Below, piece by piece: positions 22,844 through 35,574 of a stretch of DNA of 64,000 bases. Under the pieces are notes generated by a model. That model did not search any database. It saw nothing but the letters and a program-made list of their open reading frames with translations, and was not told where the DNA came from. The number at the start of each line of letters is the position of its first letter. Position 1 is the first letter of the stretch. The DNA comes from Termitomyces sp. T153 (Eukaryota > Basidiomycota > Agaricomycetes > Agaricales > Lyophyllaceae). The stretch is from positions 175,736-239,735 of the forward strand of contig JACKQL020000074.1 in assembly GCA_018296165.2 (NCBI GenBank), in the 5' to 3' direction. The position numbers were made by a program, and so were the translations under genes.

Positions 22844-24270
22844 TTGTCCTCCGTTGCATCCCTGACGACATCTATCTTGCGCTTTATTTTTCAAAACGAT
22901 AAAAGGAACGAGTTCCAGCTGCGGTACCTCACCAACATGAATTTTGCACTCGCGCCCGACAGCTCGAACCAGCCTGAAAAAGTTCTTCACCCTCAGACTT
23001 TCCTCTCGAATGAGCTCTCTATTAATGAATCGCTTTGGAGTAAACACTACCAATTCCTGAGCGAGCATGGATACACTCTCAGGAATAGGTATAGACCAGG
23101 ATGGAAAGCATCCTGGCTCAGTGGTCTCCGGAAGATATCAGAATGCGAGGACGCACTCCTTCTTCTTGTATGTCCTAAACAATATCCTCTACAGACAGCT
23201 GACATACTAGCTACAGCCAGGGCACACCATAGATGCAACTCGTTCTGATGGGATGCTTGTTGCATTGAAGAAGATTGACTTAAGGTCAAATTATACGGAA
23301 GAGATCGAAATTGGCAAGCTATTTTCGTCTCTGGAACTCAGTCAGGACCCAAGGAACCACTGTGTCCCCATTCTCGACGTGCTATACCCTTCAGGCGAAA
23401 CTGGTCTTGCGTTCATAGTAATGCCGCTACTGTACACTACACAACTAGCACCTTTCGAGACTCTTGGAGAAGTGATTGAATACATTCGCCAAATCCTCGA
23501 GGTATTTCTCTTGCGATTGCCTCTACGCTCGAGATGACTGAATTGTCTTCGCAGGGAGTACACTTCATGCATGAGAATAATGTCGCTCACGGGCATGTCA
23601 TCCTGAATCTTCTTCTGCAACCTCCGAGCGCTAACTTTTGCTTGCAAATAGTGATTGTACGGACAATAATATCATGGCTGATTCAATGCGTCTTTTTGCC
23701 TCCATGCCACACCCTGCAAAGCCGTCAATGACACTTGATTACAGTGGCAAAGTGTCACAGCCTGATACTCGTACCAACAAACCCGTCAAGTATTATCTTG
23801 TAGGTTTCCACAAGTCCATCAATTATCATAACCAAGATAGTCAAGAGAAAGAATGGGTCGGCAAACCATCCAAATATCAGTTTGCTGCAGATATCTACTA
23901 TCTGGGAAATATGCTCAGTATGCACTTCCTTGATGTACGAACTCTCCTTTTTGCAAAACTTCTTGAGCTGAAACGGCAGATATAGGGAGGGCGTAATATG
24001 GGATTTAATATTGCTCCTAAACAAGGCTTTGAGTTCATGAGAAAGTTGATTTCTGACATGAAGAATGGTGATCCTGACCGGCGACCTGACATGGGCGAGG
24101 TTGTTGCTCGCTTCAACAGCCTTGTTGACGGCCTTAACAATATCCAACTCCGCTCCCCCGTCATTCCAGCAGGCGAAACACTTGGAATCTATAAATCAAT
24201 GACTCACTGGGCGAAGCAGCTGATTTATATGGCACAGGGAATCCCCCCAATTCCAACAGCAGACTTCTGA
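22844..24270 (+). CDS. Probable pseudokinase K3
   Basis: A third family member directly downstream, with no P partner visible. Exons 22844-23167, 23217-23501, 23555-23592, 23652-23934 and 23986-24270 give about 404 residues; ATG 22937 is an alternative start in the same frame. It keeps SLWSKHYQFLSEHGYTL, VALKKID, MPLLYTTQLAPF, HGDCTDNNIM, ADIYYLGN and DRRPDMGEVV. The DFG position reads VGFHKS, so the metal-binding Asp is lost, and the usual PPWGGDK-VPE activation-segment block is replaced by EKEWVGKPSKYQF. Splice sites and frame are otherwise sound, so it looks expressed but catalytically dead. Intron 3 (23593-23651) has a GC donor (gcatgt) where the other copies have GT. Confidence 0.7.
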
Positions 24271-24686
24271 CGTGATATAGATATACAAGTCCTCTTAGGC
24301 GATATGTAGCTTGAACATTATATTTACATGTAATTTACCTGATTATGAGCCTCAAGAGCGGCGACTAAAGTCACTCACAATTCAGCAAGCTCTCTCCGTT
24401 TTGTGTGACTCTGAATTGAGGGACTTGAGAATACTCTCGAGATATGTAGGAGCCAGGATTATTGGGAACACGCACGCTCGTACGATATGAATTTTCCGCC
24501 GTCGTCCACGTCCGATCAAGTGTTCTCGCTGAATGGCATTTCCACAACGGCAGGAACGAGAACCGAGGGATAAGCTCAAACTTCGAGGTATAAGCTCAAA
24601 CTTCCCATCAAAAGACTGAGAGTTATGTCGAGTTCGTTAACTATTACATCTAGAAATACAAATAAACTCATGATCGTCTGTCAGTG
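24271..24686. other. Intergenic region with a small direct repeat
   Basis: No gene is seen. The word ataagctcaaacttc occurs twice in tandem at about 24,570-24,604. Confidence 0.5.
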
Positions 24687-25646
24687 CTATCTTCCACCTT
24701 TGATCATACCAACACCCGTGAGGTCATCCTTACTAGGGTCAATTTCCAAATCCATTGGATCAGAAGAAGGGGACGGCGTTTTCTTGATGGGCTCGTCTCC
24801 ACATCCACAATCATATTCATCATCCAGATGAGCACAGTCAAAGATTGACTTATTTAACCGTTTGTTTACTTCGTTGTGTAGGGAACATAGCCTGTAATCA
24901 AATTAAATCACTGACCCTGATCATAAACCATCAAAAGACTTACCAGAGGGATGCTGAGCGACGAGAAGCTGTCTAAGATGGATGAGACTGCAGCAACGAC
25001 ACAAATAAAGATAGACAAATTACTTGGGGTGGGAACTTCTTCAAAAGCATCTGAAATTCTTCGGCGCATTCACCACAGGGATATAGTCGTGATGTGAGGT
25101 GAAAATATGAACTGAGCGCACTTCTCTCGTCAGGTGTTGGGTGCTACACGGGCTCATCAGTCGATAGTCCACGCATCAATAATAGGCAGTATACTTCGGG
25201 GAATCGAAGTGTCATGGTATGCCTACAAAGCGCGATATTAGATGCTTGGCGACCGATGTCTTAAAAATCGTACATTAACTTCCATGTTGCGCGACCGAGG
25301 GCTGCTCTGATCTTAATTAACGCATGCTTGACCAAGTAAAGAACATGATACACACTTCGCTGTTTCGTTGGCCAACTTCGGCATGATCACCGTGCCATGA
25401 ACAATATTGGATGACGGGCCCGGCAAGTCATCCGATGGTCGGGGCAAAGACTTCTCCACGCCTCCTTCTCCAAATAGGTTTCCTGTCCACGGATCGACAT
25501 ATGACATAGGATTGGGATGAATGAAAGCCATCACGGTCAATAGAAACTAAAATTCGTCTATTAAGTGAGATATAAAACCCTGCGATGCAAGTACACACGA
25601 GTAGGACCGTTGTTGCAAGAAAAGCTTTCGCGAAGCGGGACAGCAT
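24687..25646 (-). CDS. ERV2: FAD-linked sulfhydryl oxidase, Erv2 type
   Basis: Seven exons on the minus strand: 25646-25599, 25546-25356, 25306-25274, 25222-25195, 25143-25024, 24972-24944 and 24891-24687. They sum to 654 nt, 217 residues, in one clean frame. An N-terminal hydrophobic anchor (FLATTVLLFLLTVMAFI) suggests entry into the secretory pathway, as in Erv2. The catalytic domain has the FAD-helix motif ALGRATWKLMHT, the redox CxxC (YPCGECAEEFQ) and HNEVNKRLNKSIFDC. Erv2 proteins oxidise thiols with oxygen and pass disulfides to protein disulfide isomerase in the ER. The C-terminus has an extra cysteine cluster (CGCGDEP), which may be the shuttle disulfide. An in-frame ATG at 25679 would add 11 residues. 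Confidence 0.88.
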
Positions 25647-25679
25647 GGCGTACGCCTCGCTCCAGGAGGAATGTAACAA

Positions 25680-26282
25680 GTGTTTGTCGTCGTCGAAGTG
25701 ATAATCAAGTCAGAGTAGTCCAGGCCTCGAAAATGAACAGAATAAATAACACGCATGACGGATGAAAGGGCCACGTGGACGGAATTTGATCGCGTACGTG
25801 TTTAAACTTGACGTATGTAAGTAACGGCCCCCGGTGGTTCATGCGCAAACGTTGGACATCGCCGGATTATCTCCCTACCAACTTACCTGTCGTTGTACAC
25901 TTATGCACACTGGAGCAATGAATTTCAATATTTCGAATTTCTTCTTCTAACCTACGTACTTAAGATAAGATATCTTTCGAGCCAATCCATACTGTTTGAA
26001 GAGAGACACGAGAAGAGAACATAAACAGAACTAAACGCGTGGAGTATTCTAGGAGTGGACAAATCGGTGAGATATAGAGAGGGTGACAAAGGATGGAGGA
26101 TCGGAGAAGCGATATATCTTCCCGTATGTTGATGCGGAGGATGCTATAGAGAGAGAACGAATGAATGAACGACGAGAAAAAGGAATGACGGCGGAAAGAT
26201 CTTTCCAGTTTTCGCAGAGGTTTTTTTGTTTGATGAGGGAAAGTCTCCAAAAGAAGGAGTGAGTGTCAATGCTAATGTACAT
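25680..26282. other. Intergenic region between ERV2 and the OPT gene
   Basis: Nothing coding can be supported. It should hold the ERV2 promoter and the OPT 3' end. Confidence 0.5.
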
Positions 26283-29200
26283 TTATTGAGGTTGCGGAAT
26301 GCCTCCAGGCGGAATTTTAAGGAATGGTGTTCGTTGCCAATCAGCCGCTATATCAGAAGTGTCATAAGTTTTCAAGCAAAAGGATGGCAAAAAACATACT
26401 TCGTTGGTGGACCCAATTTCCCCACCAATTCACGCTAATCGTACCATTCCTGGGAAACTATAATAAAGGACTCAATATTCTTCTATAAGGGAACGAGTTT
26501 GAGAAGGAGCGTACCTGCAGACTGAAGAAGATAAACATAAGAGAGATGACGGTGCCTTATATCATGTCAAGGTGAGCAAACGATCGACTCAGTTCACGAA
26601 TAGCAGACCATACCACTATCTAAAGCAGCGCTCAGCACATAATTAAACTTGCTCCACCACGCGAAATTTCTCTTCCGTATGAGGTACTGGAAAATGAATC
26701 CTACTGCGAACCAGGACGAGTAGTTGATACCAGTCGCGGGTGGTATCGCAGAAACTCCATTCAGAATGACGGGGGTACTGATATATTTGAACAAAGAGTC
26801 AGGATACCGCCGTTGCCAGAACCAGAAAGGAATAGGCAGGAAGACTCCAATGATCATGGCGTAGAGATGTGGATGATATATCGATCCGGGCCCGAATTGT
26901 CGACTAGGCCCAATAAGACCCCTGCATAGGCATGTGAGCGAGAGATAAAATGATCTACCTAGTGTTGACGTACCAGACAGCAGAAGCAGTAAAGAACACT
27001 TGGTTGTGAGGGCATGTGAGCTGACTCTTTTGCAGTGGGTCACAGATGTCTTTCACATTAGCAAAAATCCAAGTCTTGACGCCGACTTGAACGAAGGCCG
27101 CCAATGTCGTTGCAACCAGTTGAACTACGACGAAGATCAGGGTTGATCCAATGTGACGGCGACAGGATTAATTATACATACCCAAGAACGTCGCACGCGG
27201 CGGAACCTTGATGTAGTGGCCCAGCTTCAGGTCCTGGATGAATGAAGTAGCCTCCGCCAAGGTCTGTACCGAATATGCCTTGAACACCTATGAAACAGGA
27301 GCATCAGAAGCAATTCATTTATAGCAAGTCAGGACTTATACCATGTTAGCCATAGGATTACCGGGCAACAATGTTCCAGGTATGATTTGAGCAAGAATAT
27401 TGAGCGTAATCTGCATGTCTAGATCAATAACATTGTCACAAGACTTCAAAAGAAAGAAACGAACACCCTGGCCCGTCATCGCATAGATGAAGCCGGAAGG
27501 AAGGATGTATATAATTGGAAGAAGCAACGAGAGTAACAACGCCCATACAGGTACGTTCGTGTTCCACACCTATAGAAACCTTAGCACGCGACTCAAAAAT
27601 TAACTCTATGGAGTACTTACTTCAACAGCGACAACGGCCAAAGCGAAGAACACCGTGAACGCGCTTAGGTACCACCATTCCGGAACCTCTGGATAATTCC
27701 TCATAAGCTTTGCATGGATGTCATCACTCTCGACCTTCATCCTTTTTATACCGTTGAGGAGACTACGGCCATGGTACAGGAGAGTGTGGACGATAACACA
27801 CGTGCTCAGTGCGAACGCAAGCAAGTAGGTCATCGCATAGGTAGCAGGAAGATACAAGGGAGAATAATTGTTGTATGCCTCGAGATCGAAGCGGTCTTCC
27901 TTGGTCAAAACGCGTGTAACATTGTAAACCTGGCCGTTGCGGTCATACGGCTCGTTTGCCGAGATCGGGAAGTATGCAAGAGACCACGACTAATGAATGG
28001 AAGGAATTAGATCGATCAATAACTTTATCTGGGAAACCGGTACCGACATTCGTGTAATACAATGCGGGGGTCAATATCCAAAAGAATAGGACGAAGCCAA
28101 GGAAGACGTGGACCTGAGCCCACCACGGAACTGCGGGAGAATCAATACCATGGGATACACCGACGGTTCAGGAAAGGACATACCCATCAACGGACTGCCG
28201 ATCCAGCTGATTTGAGTCCAATCGAAGGTCAACACACTCATACCCAAGCCAGAATAAACACCAAAGAGCTGGTTAACAGGGATATTGTTTGGTGCTGCCC
28301 AGCATATGAACGAGAACACAGAAAGTGCCTCGAACAAGAAACCTTGACGATATATGTTAAACTCCGAAGTATTAGCAAGGTGAAAAAAAAACATCTCCTT
28401 ACCGGGCAAGAAAAAGAAGAAAAAGCTTCCAATTGTTACAATCATGAAAAACCGATAACGCGACATGCCCTTTCCAGACTTGGACCTGAAACCGAAGCCA
28501 AAGCCAACGCCGTCGTCCTCGTCCTCAGCATGGAGGGTATTCAACAGGGTGCAAGCGACCAAGTTTTGCGGCCAGACCATGCTCGCCGGCCACACCAAGA
28601 AACGACGAGTCAGACCGGCCAAGCCAAAGCCTGTAAGCTGTGTTGCTAGGACCAAGACGAGAGAAAACCAGTAGCCAAAATCCAGACCGTAATACCTCTC
28701 CGAGACCACGATAGCATTGAGGGCATATGGACTTCCGACGGCAACATTGGCCATGATAAATACAAGGACATGCTCTTTAATGTTCCATGGACCGGGGTTG
28801 AGTGAGAACTCGAAAGAACGTGAGTATGTCAGGGGCCGGATGAGGTTGATGAAGAAGAGAGCAACCCGCGAGGTGTTTGCATTGGGTATCGGCACGATAG
28901 ACGGAGAGAGGTGAGGTATGGGAATCCGATAAGTGGTTATGGGTAAAGTAAAGGCAAGGAATTTGCCAAAAGGATATGAAATTAGGAGAAGGGCCAACGG
29001 AACGACTGTCGGTGCTGGCGAACGGAAGTTGAAGAAAACGTTGAGCGCACTTTAATGTTCATTATAAGTTGAAGCTCTGTGAGACGAGAGAATTGACAAA
29101 CCTGCTTATCATGCAGAGGATAAGCCCGACAAACCACATCCGCATCGTCAGAGCCGGCATATCGGGATCGTCGATGTTAGAAACCGAGGCGCGGACTTCT

Positions 29201-30019
29201 GGGAAAGGGCTGTCCTCATCGTCTATGGCGTCGAAATCGAATTCCATTCTGGATAAAGATGGAGGATAAGACACTGCGCAAGACGCCATGAAAAGAAAAA
29301 AATGGGCAAGGAAAACGATGGAAAAGAAAGAAAACGACTACATATGAGAGGACATGCAAGCGTATGTGGATCACTTCGACACGCAGAAGTACATATATTC
29401 GGCAGACGTAAAACTGTCGTCGCGAGGACAAAAAAGAAGCAAGAAGCTGCCAGGAAAGAGGCAACAAAGGCGTCCACACTGCAAATGCATTACCGATCCA
29501 CAAAAGAGAAAGTGGGACTGACTTTATCGATCCATCTCTGCTTGTCTCGTCATCATCGTCGACTATACTGCGACCTAGGCTCAGCGAATCCGAGATGGAT
29601 GATTCATGCCTCTTCGGATGTCGGCGCCTCGAGGTGCCTGCCTCCATGTCCGCGTCCTTCTCACTAGCTGTCACACTGGCGTGATCGCCTCCAGGCAGAG
29701 ATACCCGCACCTCGCGAGATTCTGAGGTCGTGGGCCGTTGTGTTGATATCGCAGTGCCAGGGCTGTTTATCCGGCGGAGACGGTAGTGGTTGGCGGGGGA
29801 GTTGTGATTGTTTGAGTCTGTTGATGGAGGGGTTTCTGGGGGAGGCTGTAAATACTGAAATTGGGGCGTCGATGGCCCAATGCTCGAGTCTGCAGGAAAA
29901 CGGGAGTAGGGGTTGAATGTTGGAGCAGGATAGACTATGTGCGGTGACGAAGGCGACTTTGAGAACAGTTGGCCTGAAGAAGTGTCTGCTGCATAGACCT
30001 CAACATAACTGTGATGCAA

Positions 30020-30070
<51 letters not shown>

Positions 30071-30271
30071 CTCAGCCGTTGATGGGGGCAGGAATGCAAA
30101 CACGTCCTCGTCCTCACTCTCCTCTTCTTCTTCCTCGACGTCATAATCACCGTAGGTATACTGTGGGTTATAGTGCTCATAGTAGGCGCCTCTGCCGGTC
30201 GCAGTCGTCGGACGGCCGCCGCTTGTGCAGGGGCGAAAAGAGCCAGCGGTCGATGGTGGTCGCCGGGCCAT
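26283..30271 (-). CDS. Oligopeptide transporter (OPT family) with poly-Q N-terminal extension
   Basis: A long multi-exon minus-strand gene. Exon 1 (30271-29523) encodes about 250 hydrophilic residues: an acidic run (DVEEEEEESEDED), 17 glutamines, and a Ser/Pro-rich stretch. An intron of about 275 nt leads into MEFDFDAIDDEDSPFPEVRASV, the usual OPT N-terminus. Many membrane segments follow, with the OPT signature NPGPWNIKEH, the phrases CWAAPNNIPVNQLFG and FDWTQISWIGSPL, and near the end AIPPATGINYSSWF and NYVLSAALDSG. The last exons end in PPGGIPQPQ with stop at 26283-26285. OPT proteins import small peptides, or related ligands such as glutathione and metal chelates, across the plasma membrane by proton symport. 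The substrate cannot be predicted here. The long extension is unusual. Confidence 0.88.
30020..30070 (-). repeat. CAG/CAA repeat coding for 17 glutamines
   Basis: A mixed CAG and CAA run within exon 1 of the OPT gene, uninterrupted by other codons. It lies between an acidic block and LHHSY. The mixed codons suggest selection for the amino acid as well as slippage. Confidence 0.9.
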
Positions 30272-32643
30272 GGTATCGGAGTGGGTGGCTGGAGCTGCTG
30301 GAGGACGGGGACGACGACAAAGGCGGTGTGCTCGTCGTCAGTGATGGTGGTGTCGCAAGAGTTGGGACGCAGGGAGAGCTGGGAATTCATCCAAAGTATC
30401 ATTTACAGCTCAGGCACATCAACAGTGCCTGACCCCGAATGGCATTTCCTTTCTCATCTCACGCTGGTCCCGACGCCCTTCTCTCCTCTCCTTTTACTCT
30501 CGTCCAATCTTCTCCCAACCTTCTATTCATGCCTTGTTTCTAATACAATACCGAAGTGTGTCCGACATAGGATTCACCATACACGTTCAGTCGGCACAGC
30601 ACCACAGGAACATGATGATATTCGTTACACTTATTGCTCGACAATACATACTTACATACATCTCCTCTGTGCCTTTCATGTTCTTTCATGTTCCTGAGGC
30701 TGCGGCCTCGACGGTGGGCAGAACCACCGATCGATTAGACAAAGACTTTATGATTCATACGTCAGCTATCGCAATTGACAGCCACATTCAATCCAGCACA
30801 GTCGTTCGGCAACACTGCTTGGACATCTCAACTACGTGAGTCCCTCTAATTCGATCATCAATGGGGATTATTCGCGAAATGAAGCGCCCGGAGAGTGAGA
30901 GAAAAACGTCACGACCACCCTGTTTCCTCCTGTCTTCTGTCACACACAAATTTTCCACCTTTGTCCCCATGTCATCCCGTCGGCACCATAGCTCGGCATA
31001 TGTAGCTATTCTTGAGCCAGTGGTTTTTTCACAAGGGTTCAAGATTAGACACATCAAGGTTATCCAATGACCCCAGCATGGACACTGAGCTTTCTTTGTC
31101 TGCACAATCAATCGTCAGGAATGTATCACGTTGACATGTCATGCATAATACCCTCCGCCTGTCGCACGCGCGTGATTAATAAGGAAAAAATTTAAAGACA
31201 CCTAAGCAGATAGATTGATAGGGTCGTCTCCACTGACGGTGATCAAAGTCGTGTCGTCGCCGCCCGCAAGAGCGAATACGCTCGAAAAAGACTAGGGCGC
31301 CTACCAGCAAGCACTATGCCTTAATGATTATCATCAGCAACGAAGACTGACTGAGGTAAATATTCTGGTGCCCCTTTCCGGTTCGAAGTACATCCAGTCT
31401 CCCAGTGGAGCCGAATATATTCCCTTCACAGAAAAACCATGGCCGTTGTTGTTTCATTCATTCACACGTCATGTTTAAGGCAGCGTGCGTTCTGTATGAC
31501 TATACACTTATACTATTCAATTACAGGTGTTGTTCAGTTCAACTTGTCGGATTCCGTGATGTCGCGAGTCAAAACGATCCCGACCATTCATACCTGGACA
31601 ACCTCAATCCTAAAAGGTTAATTTTTACGACGTCTCACGGGATGGCCCATCGCAGAAGACGAAATTCGACTTACAGCGTCCCACAATTCAAAATGTCAGG
31701 CTGGGGATGTGTGAGCGTAATGATCTTCGTGACGAAGGAGATAAGGAGATCGCCGTCCTTGAGCATTTCGCCAAAGCATGACCATCGGACCGAAAGCAGG
31801 GACCTTCCCAACACGGGATAGTCAATCACAGGTACTTGTCTATACCTGACATAATTTACACACTCCAGCTCAAGTCCTCGAAAGATCAGAACATGCCGTA
31901 TGTGGTGGCTGCGCATTGCTTGGCAAGTGCACACACGAGATGCTCTTGAGAAGGTCAGTGGGTTCATGCGATCGGGGTGAAATGAACGCAAGGATCAAGG
32001 AACTTTCGTCAGAGGGGGACGAGGGTGGGTCATACAGCATCTCCGCGAAGTTTCATAATGGAGATGACTCTGAGGTACATGGTGTGCAGCCCCGGCCGAG
32101 TTTGTATGTTATGCTGTAGGCCTCGTGCTGAGCAAGCCAATAATAAATGATCGAGTACATTGCGCTGGCTAGAAGAACGCGACAAGCGCTCATTTTTAAA
32201 TGAAACCCGTTACGAACGGGAGTGCAAGGGAGGCACATTGTCGCACAGGTACAATCGATTCCGATTTACGGTGATGGCGAGTGTGGAGGGTCACAAGACG
32301 TCTTGCGTGTCGTATACAGAGCGTGCATCCAGATCAGCTCGGGGAGTACCCGTTGTAGGACATACAGGGGGTTGACCATGATTGTTTTCGGAAGCGTTTC
32401 GTCTGAAGGGCTGCGCCATTCGTACCTGTCCTGACACTAAAATCGTCCAGTGGTGCCACAACCCAATAAAAGCAGTTTGCCTCCTAACTATGAGCTGAAA
32501 TATTGGTATATGCGAGCTCGTGAGTTGATCAGACTGCGTGGGTCATGGCTGTTGGGAAGGAGGACGGGACGTCACAGCCACTAACGCGTTGTAAGTCAGG
32601 TTGCCACGGCGGACGTTCAACACCAACATTGTCATAAACGACC
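30272..32643. other. Gene-poor interval between the OPT gene and LSM4
   Basis: No gene can be supported with confidence. The best open stretch is on the minus strand at 31671-31991 (with GEMLKDGDLLISFVTKIITL), which has ordinary codon content but no recognised family and no clear exon partners. The rest probably includes the OPT 5' flank and the LSM4 promoter. Confidence 0.4.
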
Positions 32644-33326
32644 ATGGTGAGTACACTCATCTAATAACCACTACATCCTCATTATTCTTGTTGCAGCTCC
32701 CTCTATCTCTCCTCAATGCCGCTCAAAACAAACCCATGGTCAGTCCCGCTATCTCGCAACATTCCAACCACTAGTAACCTCAATCTACAGTTAGTCGAGC
32801 TGAAAAATGGCGAGACCTTCAATGGACATCTAGTAAACTGCGACAATTTCATGAACATCACGTTACGAGAGGTGTATCAGACGACCGCGGACGGTGAGAG
32901 GTTTTGGAAGCTCAGAGAATGTTATATTCGGGGAAGCACAGTGCGTTTCTGGATCCATGGCCTCGATGTTCATCTCTGTAGCCTTCTGCTGATCATTGTA
33001 CGAATCGACCTCTAGATAAAGTACTTGCGTGTGCCGGATACCCTACTGGATGCTGTGAAGGAAGAGCAGAATCGGGCAAGGGATGCTGGACGGGGTGCAC
33101 GCGGTGCACATGTTAGTGGGGGTCGTGGGGGTATGCTGGTGATTTCTTTGGTCTTATACTGTCACTTATGGTACTCTTCATCGTTAGGACGAGGTGCCCC
33201 TGCAAGAGGTAGATATATATTATCCACTTTTGTCGCCTGGAGAAACCTGACAACTTCTTCTCAGGAGGCCGGGGCGGTCGAGGCGGTCCCCCGCGTGGAG
33301 GTAGAGGACGTGGACGTGGCGCGTGA
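32644..33326 (+). CDS. LSM4: U6 snRNA-associated Sm-like protein LSm4
   Basis: Six exons: 32644-32646 (only the ATG), 32697-32738, 32791-32940, 33016-33130, 33188-33208 and 33265-33326, coding for 130 residues. The start [14 protein letters not shown], the Sm1 motif ([20 protein letters not shown]) and the Sm2 segment ([16 protein letters not shown]) are typical of LSm4. The tail is an RGG-type stretch ([19 protein letters not shown]), as in other LSm4 proteins, where it helps P-body assembly. LSm4 is part of the LSm1-7 ring (mRNA decapping) and the LSm2-8 ring (U6 snRNA). The one-codon first exon is small but fits the frame exactly. It lies tail to tail with the F-box gene. Confidence 0.93.
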
Positions 33327-33544
33327 CAGTTTTTCGTATTGGATTGTGTTGATGTCATTTTATGAAGGTGTGAGCTTGTATTGCTATTATTCTGATTACG
33401 CTTTGGGAAGATGCAGGAGTCTCGATGCAAGACTACATAGTACAGTACTAATGTAATCCAATTATTGGTCGTCTCCCAACTTCACAAGTTCATTCCATTT
33501 GGGGAGCACAAGTATTAATAGAGGCATCTTAGTAGGAAGAAGCC

Positions 33545-35396
33545 TTAAATCTGCCATCTGGCTACGGCGGTGTCGGCCAGAACCTGGAACACGACTTCAT
33601 CTTCCTGGCCCTCTTCTTTCGGCTCCAGAACCCACTTCCCCTTACAAAAATAGCAATTTAATGAGCCTCTTGATTCCTCAATGGTTCACTCACCCGATAT
33701 ACGGTCGGACCGATGGATATTTCTCGTAATCTCGAGTCTCTAGTCCGAAGCATAAGATCTCGCGCATGCTGAAGAGTAAACTGCCGCGCATCTTCACGGC
33801 CCGACGGTATCCACTGCACTTGCAGGCTCAAAGTTCGCAGATTCTTCGCTCCTGCGATCGATTCCAAAATCGATTCCTGCGCTGGGCATGAGATTCGATC
33901 AGTGTTACAAAAAGGACACCCACGATATCCAGGCTCGCGGTAGCGCAAGCAAGGGTTTCAAGATTAGGGAACTTGGTGCAAAGACACGCAATGTCCCCTA
34001 GCATCAGCTGTGCCTCACCGATGCTGAAATGCTTTAGTGTCGGTCCATGAATCCGAGCCAGTTCCAGAATAAAGATTCGAGGAACCTTTGTATGGTCCGA
34101 GTCGATCGTAAAGGCTCGGAGATCAAGGCTTTCAAGCCCTGGTTTGGGAATGATGCTACGAATCCATCCCCAAAGTGCTTGTGGACCAAATCTATCCATA
34201 GCACTAGTCCGCACTATCAGCTGGCGAAGGGTTGGAAAGTTGGGTAGTGGGGCATTACCCGCACCTGGTCGACGACTTGCATATGAACCGGGATATTCTG
34301 TGTCTAACGAGCGCAGATGGACGAGGTGGCTCAAAATGGTGGGAATCGTGTGTGCGGGCGCACCCTTCAAGCGAAGATCCCTCAGCTCTGGAAGCTGTGA
34401 AAGCACTGAGATAAGTATTGTTGGTGGGACACCTGTACAGCGCTGAACCCAATAATAATCAAAACGTACAGTCGCAAAAGGGATATGAATGGGAACTGAC
34501 ACCCAGTTCGAGATGAGTAAGTGTATTCCCAAGCGACTCAGACCATCCTTGCAGAACGCGAGGTGGTCCGTCCATACACCAAACGGAAATCTTGCACAAG
34601 CCCCTCAAAGTGATCAATTCAGACCATACTTCACTCCCAAGGTCGTGGTGTGTACGGATTGATAATTCACGGAGAGGATGCCTACGAATAACAGCAAGGA
34701 AGGAGAGAAAGGTAAAGTCCGCCGTTGTGCTGTCGTCAATCCATGTCATGGATTTGATGTTCACGCACAACGCGAGGGCTCTCAGAGCATTCTCGGTTAT
34801 GTTTCCCTGATCGCGTAATAGGCCTCTATGGACAGTGCCTATAAGAATTCGACGTTCAGCCCTACTACAATTTTGAAGTCCATGGAAACCGTATTCATCT
34901 TCCAGTGACTTCAAATTGAATACAACTTGCCAGTTTCAGTTACATGCCGAACATATTGAGCGAGTTCCGGTCGTCGCAGGATCGTCGATGAAGGATGAAG
35001 GATAGTCTGTAGAAGAAGAATGTTCAAATTGTTGCAATGTTACTAAAATTCAAATCAAGTGGGAAAATCGGAGATGCACGAGACAAGCAATGGTGTTTAT
35101 GTGTGATAAAGCGAGTCCTTTGAGAAAACCAAACCAACACGTACCTTCGAACCGACCCTGGAATCCAACTTTCGATACAACAGTGGGGTAGCTATCCTAT
35201 TGAATGTCTTGCTTACAAGACAACAAGTATGCCAATCGATCCTGTCAGTCAGTTGCGTGAGAATTGGCTGTATAATGTCGATGGGCAAGTCCGGTAATGC
35301 CAAGGGTGCCCTAAAGATAGAGTACGAACGCGGCACACAACCAGTCATGGGATTTACGAACATCGCAACTTGCAAGGACCCCGAGGTTGGGCACAC
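33545..35396 (-). CDS. F-box/leucine-rich-repeat-type protein
   Basis: A minus-strand multi-exon gene starting at 35396 or the next in-frame ATG. Residues about 30-75 form an F-box (ALPDLPIDIIQPILTQLTD, CCLVSKTFNRIATPLLYRKL). The following exons give leucine-rich segments (LRALALCVNIKSMTW, LPELRDLRLKGAP, FPTLRQLIVRTSA, FPNLETLACATASL). The last exons end with ISIGPTVYR joined to GKWVLEPKEEG and stop at 33545, an ending I recognise from basidiomycete F-box proteins. The F-box would bind Skp1 in an SCF ubiquitin ligase, with the repeats choosing the substrate. Such genes are numerous and fast-evolving in Agaricomycetes. The target is unknown. Confidence 0.8.
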
Positions 35397-35574
35397 CTTT
35401 AACTTGAAGGCTCAGCGCTTCTTGAATTCCTGACCAAGACTACAGAAAACCTTTGCCGAGAGCTTTCTCATCTGCCCGAGAACCCCGACATGAAATATCT
35501 TCGGAAGATTAACACCTGTTTTGATCTTATCTTATCTAGTCAGTTGACCTTCTCTTCATAAACACAAATCTCTT

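Noticed and set aside
28062..28649. 195-codon plus-strand ORF
   Set aside because: It overlaps the transmembrane core exons of the OPT gene, which has clear family motifs; the plus frame has none.
29917..30432. Plus-strand AVAVAVAA ORF
   Set aside because: It is the mirror frame of the glutamine repeat in the OPT gene.
31671..31991. 106-codon minus ORF between the OPT gene and LSM4
   Set aside because: Plausible composition but no family, no splice partners and no signal. Kept only as a note within the interval.
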